Shown here piece by piece: positions 1-6,716 of a stretch of DNA of 14,887 bases (its first letter is position 1; every line of letters begins with the position of its first letter). The notes under the pieces were generated by a model that ran no database searches, had not been told where the DNA came from, and saw only the letters and a list, made by a program, of their open reading frames with translations. The DNA is from Gammaproteobacteria bacterium (lineage in GTDB: Bacteria; Pseudomonadota; Gammaproteobacteria; Pseudomonadales; Pseudomonadaceae). The stretch covers positions 1-14,887 of the forward strand of contig JAAZCO010000374.1 in assembly GCA_012513235.1 (NCBI GenBank). The letters run 5' to 3'. The position numbers and the translations under genes are program-made.

Positions 1-117
1 ATAGAGCCCAGTAGCAAATAGAGCACAAATTCCATTGGATATGTCCTTGCAAGAAGTAACCTAAAGTAACGATCGGCACCTTCTAAACGCAGACCGTATC
101 AATCATTCACCAGAGTA
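1..117. other. Left-edge non-coding stretch
   Basis: This stretch lies downstream of the minus-strand acetyltransferase gene. I see no open reading frame with family features, no strong hairpin with a T-tract and no repeat. A gene may end just beyond the window edge. Confidence 0.4.
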
Positions 118-615
118 CTAGAGTGTTCTGTGCATATATACCGCTGGTACACCATAAGAGGCTAGCGCACTGACTTGATTTGAACTGCTGGTGTGTTGAG
201 TTTTAAAACCCATACGCTGCCAAAATGATGCTGAGTCTTGCACTGAGACTAAACTGCAGTGCTGCAAACCAGCTTTTCGCGCTATACCGAGCTTGTGTTT
301 GACTAAGCTGGGGCCAATTCCGCGTTTGAGTGCACGTGGCGCGACAGCTAAGTCGTGTAAATATAAGCAATCGCTGTGTGGGGGTTCAACAAATTCACCG
401 TCCAGTGGCGTGATAGCACCGCGTTGCGAGCGATAACTGAATAAATAACCGCAAATCCCTTGTTGGTCTTCAGCGACAATCGCTAAGTCGGGTACTTGTT
501 CAAGACGTTGGGCAATAACCTGTGACGTTTCTTGGAGTGCATCAGTGTAGACCTGAAGTTGGATATCCATGATCTCAGGCAGGTCGTCAGTGTGCATTAA
601 GCGTAATGTATGCAT
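118..615 (-). CDS. GNAT family N-acetyltransferase
   Basis: The 165-residue protein has the length and fold pattern of a single-domain GNAT acetyltransferase, which moves an acetyl group from acetyl-CoA to an amine. The N-terminus (LRLMHTDDLPEIMDI, residues 4-18) fits strand beta1 and helix alpha1. The acetyl-CoA pyrophosphate-binding region is at about residues 85-105, with HDLAVAPRALKRGIG matching the V-x-P-x-x-(R/Q)-x-x-G-x-G pattern. The late segment DSASFWQRMGFK (127-138) is the usual motif B region ending in 'FW.r.GF'. The substrate cannot be read from the sequence. The ATG at 615 is preferred to the in-frame ATG at 597 because it keeps strand beta1, but neither has a clear Shine-Dalgarno sequence. 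The gene is divergent from the sensor kinase operon. Family is confident; substrate is unknown. Confidence 0.85.
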   Translation of the reverse strand: MHTLRLMHTDDLPEIMDIQLQVYTDALQETSQVIAQRLEQVPDLAIVAEDQQGICGYLFSYRSQRGAITPLDGEFVEPPHSDCLYLHDLAVAPRALKRGIGPSLVKHKLGIARKAGLQHCSLVSVQDSASFWQRMGFKTQHTSSSNQVSALASYGVPAVYMHRTL

Positions 616-645
616 TTTAGTAGTGTAAAAAAATATAAGAAGCTT

Positions 646-674
646 ATTCTAAAGAGCTGTGCAGTGTTTGTCAG
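646..674 (-). promoter_or_regulatory. Predicted sigma70 promoter of the GNAT gene
   Basis: Read on the minus strand, a -35 box CTGACA (674-669; 5 of 6 matches to TTGACA) and a -10 box TAGAAT (651-646; 5 of 6 matches to TATAAT) are separated by exactly 17 bases. Transcription should start near base 639, giving a leader of only about 24 nt that is U-rich and has no evident Shine-Dalgarno sequence. I found no equally good promoter for the divergent kinase operon in the same 155-base gap. Confidence 0.6.
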
Positions 675-770
675 ATTTGTATGCAGTGTATGTGTTGCCT
701 GCTCAAGCTGATGTGTATGGGCGAGCGCTCTAGCTATAGCCCTTGCTGTTTATCGTTGAGGTTGGGTTTC

Positions 771-3410
771 ATGTTGAAAGCATCATTGCAATACACCGAA
801 ATGCAGCGTTTAAAAGCGCTGCATCATCTACAAATTCTCGATACGGCTGCTGATCCTGCCTTTGATAACCTCACGCAAGTGGCGGCGAGCTTATTTGATG
901 TGCCGATTGTTTTAGTGTCATTGGTGGATGAGCAGCGGCAATGGTTTAAATCACGTATTGGTGTGAGCGCCTGTGAACTGCCGCGCCATGATTCATTTTG
1001 TGGCCATGCTATTCAGTCTGATAGTATTTTTATTGTTGAAGATACCTATTTAGATCCGCGTTTTGTAAACACCAGTTTAGTCACCGGTGAGCCCTATATT
1101 CGTTTTTATGCGGGTGTGCCTGTTCGTGCGGAAAATGGTCTCAATGTCGGCACCCTATGCCTCATTGATACGCAGCCACGCCAATTAACAGAGGCAGATC
1201 AACATCATTTGATTTTGTTGGCGCGCCAAGCTGAACAACTGCTGTATTTGCATTCGCGTACTATTCAATTGGCTGAGCAAACTCAGCAGAGTATTGCGAC
1301 CAATGCTCGCTATGCCGCTATTATTGAAAGCGCAGCAGCCGGTATTGTGCATATCGATGGGCATGGTCGGATTTTGCAGTTGAATGATTTCGCCTTAAAT
1401 ATGCTGGGTTATAGACCTGAAGAGGTCATCGGACAGAATGTGAAAATGTTGATGCCTGAACGTTGGGCTTCACAGCATGATGGTTATCTATCGGCCTATC
1501 AGACCACCGGCGAGAAAAGCGTGATTGGTATTGGTCGTGAAGTGGCTGCACAGCATAAAGATGGTACGCAGATTCCCGTGCATTTAGCCGTCAGTGAAGT
1601 TGAGTACGACAGTACGCAAACCAACCCTGCCGAGCGTGAGTTTATTGGTATTTTATCTGATTTACGTGCCGTGGCCGCTGCCCGCGAGAGTGAGCAGCAT
1701 GAGCGTGCATTATTGCAGGTGTTGCACCGCGGGCTGACGGATTACCACGCATTGGTATCGGGCAATACGCTGTGGGTGTTTTTAAAAGAAGCACTCAAAG
1801 ACCTGACGCACAGTGAGTACGCGTTAATTGGTGAAGTGATTACTCGAGATGACTCTCCCGCGTTAAAAATACATGCCATCAGTGATTTATCCTGGAATGA
1901 GCCCACGCGTTTGCTGATGAAGCAATTGCGTGATGGTGAAATGCTGCTGAGTAATCCAGAGAGCATGTTAGGGCGCGTGTTTGCCAGTGGGGAAACGGTA
2001 CTGAGCAATAATATGAGCACTGACGAGCGTGGCGGACGCTTGCCGCTTGGCCATCCTGAGTTAAAACGTTATTTGGGTGTACCCATTATTGATCGCGGTG
2101 AAGTGATCGGCATGTATGCCATTGCCAATGCCAAACAAGAGTATGACGAGGCATTGGTGGAATGGTTAAAGCCCTTTAACTCAACCTGTGCTTTGCTGAT
2201 TAATTTGTACCGACAGTTAAATGAGCAAAAACGTTTTACTGAAGAATTAGAAAGAGCGCGTGATTTAGCCGAGCATTCGAGTAAGGCTAAAACTGAGTTT
2301 CTCTCATCTATGAGCCATGAGTTGCGCACGCCGCTGAATGCGATTTTAGGTTTTGCCCAGTTATTGGGCAATGGCAAACAACCTTTGGCAGAGCGACAGC
2401 AGCGCCAAGTGCAGCAAATACTGCGCAGTGGTCATCATCTATTAAACTTAATCAATGAAGTTTTGGATTTGGCACGCATTGAGTCTGGGCATATTCCTGT
2501 CTCGCTGGAGCCGGTCAAACTGCAAGATGTGATTGATGACACCTTAGAAATCATTCGTTCATTGGCGGCCAGTCATACCATTGATTTGCAGGTCGAAATG
2601 AATGATACCGATGACTGTTTTGTGGAAGCAGATTACACACGCCTGAAACAGATTTTGATTAATTTATTAAGTAATGCAGTTAAATACAATCGGCCCCATG
2701 GTTCAGTCACATTGACCTGCGAGCGTCGCGAACATCTGTTGCATATCAGTGTTAGCGATACAGGTATTGGCATTAATGCCCAAAAGCTGGGGATGTTATT
2801 TGAGCCCTTTAATCGCTTAGGTGCAGAACATAGCAGCATTGAAGGCGCAGGCGTGGGGCTGGCGTTAACACGTAAGCTGGCGCTGTTAATGCACACTGAT
2901 ATTTCGGTGAAATCTGTCGAGGGTGAGGGCAGTGAGTTTTACTTTGATTTGCCGCTGCTGAGCATGGAGTTGCCAGCCACACTCGATACATCAACAACAC
3001 CCACTCAGTCCGCAGCGTCCACTGCTAAAAAATTCAAAGTGCTCTATGTCGAAGATAATCCAGAAAGTCAGCGCTTGATGCAGGAGCTATTTGTTGAGTT
3101 CGCTGATATGGATTTATATTGCGTGGGCACAGCTGAAGCCGGCTTTGAAGTGGCCTGCTCAGAGCAACCGCATTTGATATTACTCGATTGCGATTTGCCC
3201 GATATCAATGGCCTGCAACTCGGGCGCATGCTTCGCAACAATCCACTGACAGGCTCAATACCGCTACTGGCTGTTTCTGCCAGCCATGCTGCTCAAGATC
3301 AGCGCACTGCGAGTGAGTTTGGTTTTGCCGGCTTTTATACCAAGCCGTTTAATATTGAGGCGCTAACGCAGCACATGCAGCAACTTTTAGCGCAACAGGA
3401 GAATATATGA
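771..3410 (+). CDS. Hybrid sensor histidine kinase, GAF-PAS-GAF-HisKA-HATPase-REC
   Basis: The 879-residue protein has no obvious membrane segment and is probably cytoplasmic. Domains in order are: GAF at about 28-160 (with VSLVDEQRQWFKSRIG and SFCGHAI); PAS at about 176-300; a second GAF-like domain at about 315-480; HisKA with phospho-His516 in SHELRTP; HATPase_c with N-box Asn635, DTGIGI at 663-668 and a GAGVGLALT G2 box near 692-700; then a receiver at about 756-870 with acidic pocket Glu761/Asp762, phospho-acceptor Asp806, Ser836 and Lys858. All kinase and receiver residues look intact. The PAS has His236 and Arg256, matching the heme and oxygen residues of FixL and DosP. The ATG at 771 is chosen because TGAGG lies about 9 nt upstream and the GAF homology starts soon after; an in-frame ATG at 681 would add 30 cysteine-rich, unlikely residues. 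The gene overlaps the next by ATGA, suggesting translational coupling and a shared phosphorelay. Confidence 0.9.
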   Translation: MLKASLQYTEMQRLKALHHLQILDTAADPAFDNLTQVAASLFDVPIVLVSLVDEQRQWFKSRIGVSACELPRHDSFCGHAIQSDSIFIVEDTYLDPRFVNTSLVTGEPYIRFYAGVPVRAENGLNVGTLCLIDTQPRQLTEADQHHLILLARQAEQLLYLHSRTIQLAEQTQQSIATNARYAAIIESAAAGIVHIDGHGRILQLNDFALNMLGYRPEEVIGQNVKMLMPERWASQHDGYLSAYQTTGEKSVIGIGREVAAQHKDGTQIPVHLAVSEVEYDSTQTNPAEREFIGILSDLRAVAAARESEQHERALLQVLHRGLTDYHALVSGNTLWVFLKEALKDLTHSEYALIGEVITRDDSPALKIHAISDLSWNEPTRLLMKQLRDGEMLLSNPESMLGRVFASGETVLSNNMSTDERGGRLPLGHPELKRYLGVPIIDRGEVIGMYAIANAKQEYDEALVEWLKPFNSTCALLINLYRQLNEQKRFTEELERARDLAEHSSKAKTEFLSSMSHELRTPLNAILGFAQLLGNGKQPLAERQQRQVQQILRSGHHLLNLINEVLDLARIESGHIPVSLEPVKLQDVIDDTLEIIRSLAASHTIDLQVEMNDTDDCFVEADYTRLKQILINLLSNAVKYNRPHGSVTLTCERREHLLHISVSDTGIGINAQKLGMLFEPFNRLGAEHSSIEGAGVGLALTRKLALLMHTDISVKSVEGEGSEFYFDLPLLSMELPATLDTSTTPTQSAASTAKKFKVLYVEDNPESQRLMQELFVEFADMDLYCVGTAEAGFEVACSEQPHLILLDCDLPDINGLQLGRMLRNNPLTGSIPLLAVSASHAAQDQRTASEFGFAGFYTKPFNIEALTQHMQQLLAQQENI

Positions 3411-5179
3411 CCGCCTTAAGTTCACTCTTCAGTACTGCAGATATTTTAGTGGTTGATGACAACCCAGTGAATGTCGAGTTACTGATGGATTTGCTCGAAG
3501 ACGAAGGCTATACAATGGTAGAGGGCATGACAGACCCTCTACAAGTTGAAGCGCGCATCCACAGCAAACGTCCGGATTTAATGCTGTTGGATATTCGCAT
3601 GCCCGGTATGAGCGGCTTAGAACTACTGGAGCGCCTCAATACGACCTGGGGCGAGCAGGTGCCGGCAGTGATTGTGTTAACTGCACAAATTGATGAGGAA
3701 ACACGCCATCAAGCCTTGGAACTGGGTGCGCAAGACTTTTTAACCAAACCCTTTAATCATATTGAAGTGCTGCAACGTATTCATAACACTTTACAACTGC
3801 AACGCTTGCTCAGTGAGCGCAGTGAAAAAGCGAATTTGCTTGAGAGCTTGGTCGCCGAGCGCACACGTGAGCTGAAAATACTATCGCGCCAAGATCCCTT
3901 GACTGGGCTGGCCAATCGTCAGGTGATCTTAGAAACTATCGAGCAATTACGCAGTGATACAAACGATTTGCTGACATTCTTTATCGCCCTTGAGGGACTG
4001 GATGACATAGGTCGCTTGCACGGTTATGACATCATGGATCAGACCCTCTGTGCGCTGAGTGCACACATCCAGACATTAACTGATGTACCGCTACGTTTAC
4101 TGGGTGTTTGGAGTACCGATCAGTGGGTTATTGTATATGGCGCTGAAGCAACGCACAGCCAAGCAGAGTTGCTTTCTGTACGTTTACTGCAAGCCTTGCA
4201 AGCACCGATATCTTTACGCCAGCTTAGTGTGTCTGTACGTGCACGCATCGGTGTCAGTTGTACGGGTTTTGGGCGCAGCCCCGAGCAAATTGTGCGTACC
4301 GCTGCGATTGCTTTGCCGGCAGAGGACAGCCAGTGGCAAAGTTACAATCAAGATTTAGAAGAAAATTTACAGCGCATTAGCCAGCTCAGTGATGGCTTGC
4401 AGATGGCGATTGAGAACAACGAATTGCATTTGCTGTATCAGCCTAAAGTGGATGTGCGCAGCGGTGCTGTCAGAGGTGTTGAGGCCTTATTACGCTGGGA
4501 CAGCCCAGACTTTGGCCGCGTGTCACCGGTTGAGTTTATTCCCATTGCTGAAGCTAAAGGCTACATCATCAGCATTGGTAAGTGGGTAGCGCTGCAGGCA
4601 ATAGCTGCGCAAGTACGCTGGCGCGAGCAGCAAGCGGTAGATGAGCACTTCACTGTAGCGATCAACGTGGCTAGCGCACAATTGATGCAGCCTGATTTTG
4701 CCGACTGGTTAATTGCTGCCACTGAGCAAGCAGGCTTGCCAGCCTACAGCTTAGAAATCGAAGTGACTGAGTCGGGCTTGATGCACGATATGCAGTTGGC
4801 GATGCAGCAATTACAGCGTTTAGCCGCCGCAGGTTTTGGGATTGCGATTGATGATTTTGGCACGGGTTATTCTTCGTTGGCCTATTTAAAAGTACTGCCC
4901 GTATCGGTGATTAAGATTGACCGAGCGTTTGTTTCTGAAATGCATATCAATAATCAGGATCAGCGTTTAACCAACACTGTGATTGATATGGCCCGTAACT
5001 TTGAGTTTGTAACTGTTGCCGAGGGCGTTGAAGAACCTGAACAGTTTAAGCTCTTGCAGGCCATGGGCTGCGATTTGATTCAGGGGTATTTGTTTGCGCC
5101 GCCCTTGAAAGAGCAGATGATGCTGCAACTGGTCGCGAGCGGTTTTGCGGATACTCTGATGTTTGCCTCTCAAGCCTAA
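3407..5179 (+). CDS. Response regulator REC-GGDEF-EAL, predicted c-di-GMP phosphodiesterase
   Basis: This 590-residue protein probably hydrolyses cyclic di-GMP under phosphorylation control. The receiver (about 12-128) has Asp17/Asp18, phospho-acceptor Asp62, Thr92 and Lys114. A helical, charged linker (about 130-158) leads to a GGDEF-like domain (about 160-320) that begins with the normal DPLTGLANR but has STDQW at 236-240 in place of GGDEF, so cyclase activity is not expected. The EAL domain (about 327-575) has the full metal and catalytic set by comparison with RocR: Glu359 (EALLRW), Asn420, Glu452, Asp482-Asp483 (DDFGTGYSSL), Lys503 and Glu539, followed by QGYLFAPP. The start codon lies inside the kinase stop (ATGA), so the kinase upstream is the likely partner. 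The degenerate GGDEF might bind GTP as a regulatory site, as reported for some composite proteins; that is inference. Confidence 0.9.
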   Translation: MTALSSLFSTADILVVDDNPVNVELLMDLLEDEGYTMVEGMTDPLQVEARIHSKRPDLMLLDIRMPGMSGLELLERLNTTWGEQVPAVIVLTAQIDEETRHQALELGAQDFLTKPFNHIEVLQRIHNTLQLQRLLSERSEKANLLESLVAERTRELKILSRQDPLTGLANRQVILETIEQLRSDTNDLLTFFIALEGLDDIGRLHGYDIMDQTLCALSAHIQTLTDVPLRLLGVWSTDQWVIVYGAEATHSQAELLSVRLLQALQAPISLRQLSVSVRARIGVSCTGFGRSPEQIVRTAAIALPAEDSQWQSYNQDLEENLQRISQLSDGLQMAIENNELHLLYQPKVDVRSGAVRGVEALLRWDSPDFGRVSPVEFIPIAEAKGYIISIGKWVALQAIAAQVRWREQQAVDEHFTVAINVASAQLMQPDFADWLIAATEQAGLPAYSLEIEVTESGLMHDMQLAMQQLQRLAAAGFGIAIDDFGTGYSSLAYLKVLPVSVIKIDRAFVSEMHINNQDQRLTNTVIDMARNFEFVTVAEGVEEPEQFKLLQAMGCDLIQGYLFAPPLKEQMMLQLVASGFADTLMFASQA

Positions 5180-5206
5180 ACATAGTGGTTGAGGTTGCCA
5201 CATTTA

Positions 5207-5243
5207 TTCTAGCCAGTACGGCATTTTGCAGTGCTGGCTAGAG
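5207..5243. terminator. Hairpin between convergent genes, possible bidirectional terminator
   Basis: The arms CTAGCCAGTAC (5209-5219) and GTGCTGGCTAG (5231-5241) pair over 11 bp with one G-U wobble, extended by T5208-A5242, around an 11-nt loop. The hairpin lies between the end of the phosphodiesterase gene and the end of the convergent MFS gene, where a shared terminator is expected. Neither side has a proper T-tract, so intrinsic termination would be weak. Confidence 0.5.
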
Positions 5244-5279
5244 CCTTTGCATCATCAGGTTTGAGTTGCTCCTTTGACG

Positions 5280-6581
5280 CTAGAAATGCTGTTCTTCTGA
5301 GTCATCGGCAACATCACTCAGCGGGCTATCTTGCATCTGCTCTTGGACATGACTTTCCTCAATACGCGGATCCAGTGCCGCAGCTAAAGGCGAGCTGCTA
5401 ATACCATCGGGCATAAAGATGTGCTGCAAGGGTGCTTCATCACTGACGTTGTCACCGGTAATCACTTGTGGGCGCACGCAAATGGTAATAAACATGGCAA
5501 ATAAGCTGATTGAAACATAGAGCATATTAGGCCCCAAGGTTTTCATCAGCGCACCAATCAGCACCGGACTGATACTTGCACCGACACCAAAGGTTGTCAG
5601 TAGCACTGCGGTGAGTGACACACGCTTTTCAGCTTCAACGTTATCGTTAGCAAAGGCCACCGCCAGTGGGTATAAGCTAAAAAACAACATAGCCGTGGCA
5701 CCGCCACCCATAAACACAAAGACTAAAGGTAAGTCAGTCCAGATGGCCTGGGGCAGGGCAATCAACATTAAAATCGCACTGCATACGCGAATTAAAGTGG
5801 GGCGGTCAAAACGGTCAGATAACCAGCCCAGCGGTCCTTGAGCAATTAAACCTGTGACAATACAACCGGCCATAAATAGACCAATCATATGTGTGGGTAA
5901 ACCAATACGGCTGGCATATAAAGGCGCTAGACCGTAAAACGCACCGACCATGGCTCCAGCCGCTAAGCCAGTCATCATCGATAAGGGCACACGTTGAAAG
6001 AAGTAACGTGGCTCCAAGGGTGCGGGATGCAAAGGCTCTGGGTGAATACGACGTGTCAAAGCCACCGGCACTAAACACAACGCAAAACACAGAGCGACAA
6101 AGAGTAATAAGTTAGCGTCTAAACCCGGCACTGCTGCTAATACCAGCTGACCTAAGACCATCCCTAGGTACGAAGCCATCATGTAGCCGGAGAAGACCAT
6201 GCCGCGCTCGTCAGATGTGCTTTGCTCATTGAGCCAGCTTTCTACCACCATATACATACACATCATGCCCAGGCCAACTTGCACCCGCAGCAGTAACCAT
6301 ACGGGCAGGTTGTCAGTTAACCCATGGATTAACACGGCTGCAGTGACAAAGCCGGCACTGGCAACATAAGCACGAATATGGCCGACGCGGGCAATTAAGC
6401 GGTGACCGATTTTACCGCCCAACACTAAACCTAAATAGAAACCGGTCATCAGCGCACCGACCCAGATGCCGTCTGCCCGTTCAGCAACATGCAGCGCAAG
6501 GTAAGTACTCAGTAAGCCTGAGCCCAGCAGCATTAATAAAGTGGCGAAATATAACGAGCGGAATGATTTCCAAACAGACAT
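5280..6581 (-). CDS. MFS transporter, YcaD-like
   Basis: The 433-residue inner-membrane protein has about 12 hydrophobic segments in two six-helix halves. The first cytoplasmic loop has GGKIGHRLIARVGHIR (55-70), the usual motif A region, and its repeat in the second half is GPLGWLSDRFDRP (249-261). ESWLNEQ (114-120) after the fourth helix is typical of the YcaD-like branch. About 65 residues follow the last helix as an acidic, polar and probably cytoplasmic tail. The substrate of this branch is not established, so none is assigned. The gene is convergent with the signalling operon, and its start lies 135 nt downstream of the GMC oxidoreductase gene on the same strand, so it probably has its own promoter, though I could not pick a convincing one. 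A GGGG about 9 nt upstream is the best ribosome-binding candidate. Confidence 0.85.
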   Translation of the reverse strand: MSVWKSFRSLYFATLLMLLGSGLLSTYLALHVAERADGIWVGALMTGFYLGLVLGGKIGHRLIARVGHIRAYVASAGFVTAAVLIHGLTDNLPVWLLLRVQVGLGMMCMYMVVESWLNEQSTSDERGMVFSGYMMASYLGMVLGQLVLAAVPGLDANLLLFVALCFALCLVPVALTRRIHPEPLHPAPLEPRYFFQRVPLSMMTGLAAGAMVGAFYGLAPLYASRIGLPTHMIGLFMAGCIVTGLIAQGPLGWLSDRFDRPTLIRVCSAILMLIALPQAIWTDLPLVFVFMGGGATAMLFFSLYPLAVAFANDNVEAEKRVSLTAVLLTTFGVGASISPVLIGALMKTLGPNMLYVSISLFAMFITICVRPQVITGDNVSDEAPLQHIFMPDGISSSPLAAALDPRIEESHVQEQMQDSPLSDVADDSEEQHF

Positions 6582-6716
6582 GTGCAGCCCCGCGAGGGTA
6601 AAACGTGGAAGGTGTAGTGTTATAACTATCAGCTCTGAGTCTAAAAGCCTAGAGCCTGTGGGAAGTCTACGCGTGGCTAGACTCAGTAGCCAATAAATTA
6701 GGCACTCTTTTTGATC

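Noticed and set aside
723..740. Adjacent palindromes GAGCGCTC and GCTATAGC before the kinase gene as operators
   Set aside because: Eight-base palindromes arise easily by chance and no promoter with good spacing adjoins them.
681..770. Longer N-terminus for the hybrid kinase from the ATG at 681
   Set aside because: The extra 30 residues are cysteine-rich with no domain match and no ribosome-binding site, while the ATG at 771 has TGAGG upstream and leads directly into the GAF domain.
1742..2377. Antisense open frames within the hybrid kinase gene
   Set aside because: They lie opposite conserved GAF and HisKA codons and show no domain features, so they are shadow frames.
6664..6692. Terminator after the GMC gene from overlapping inverted repeats (AGTCTA/TAGACT and TGGCTA/TAGCCA)
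   Set aside because: Each stem is only 6 bp, they exclude one another, and no T-tract follows on the minus strand.
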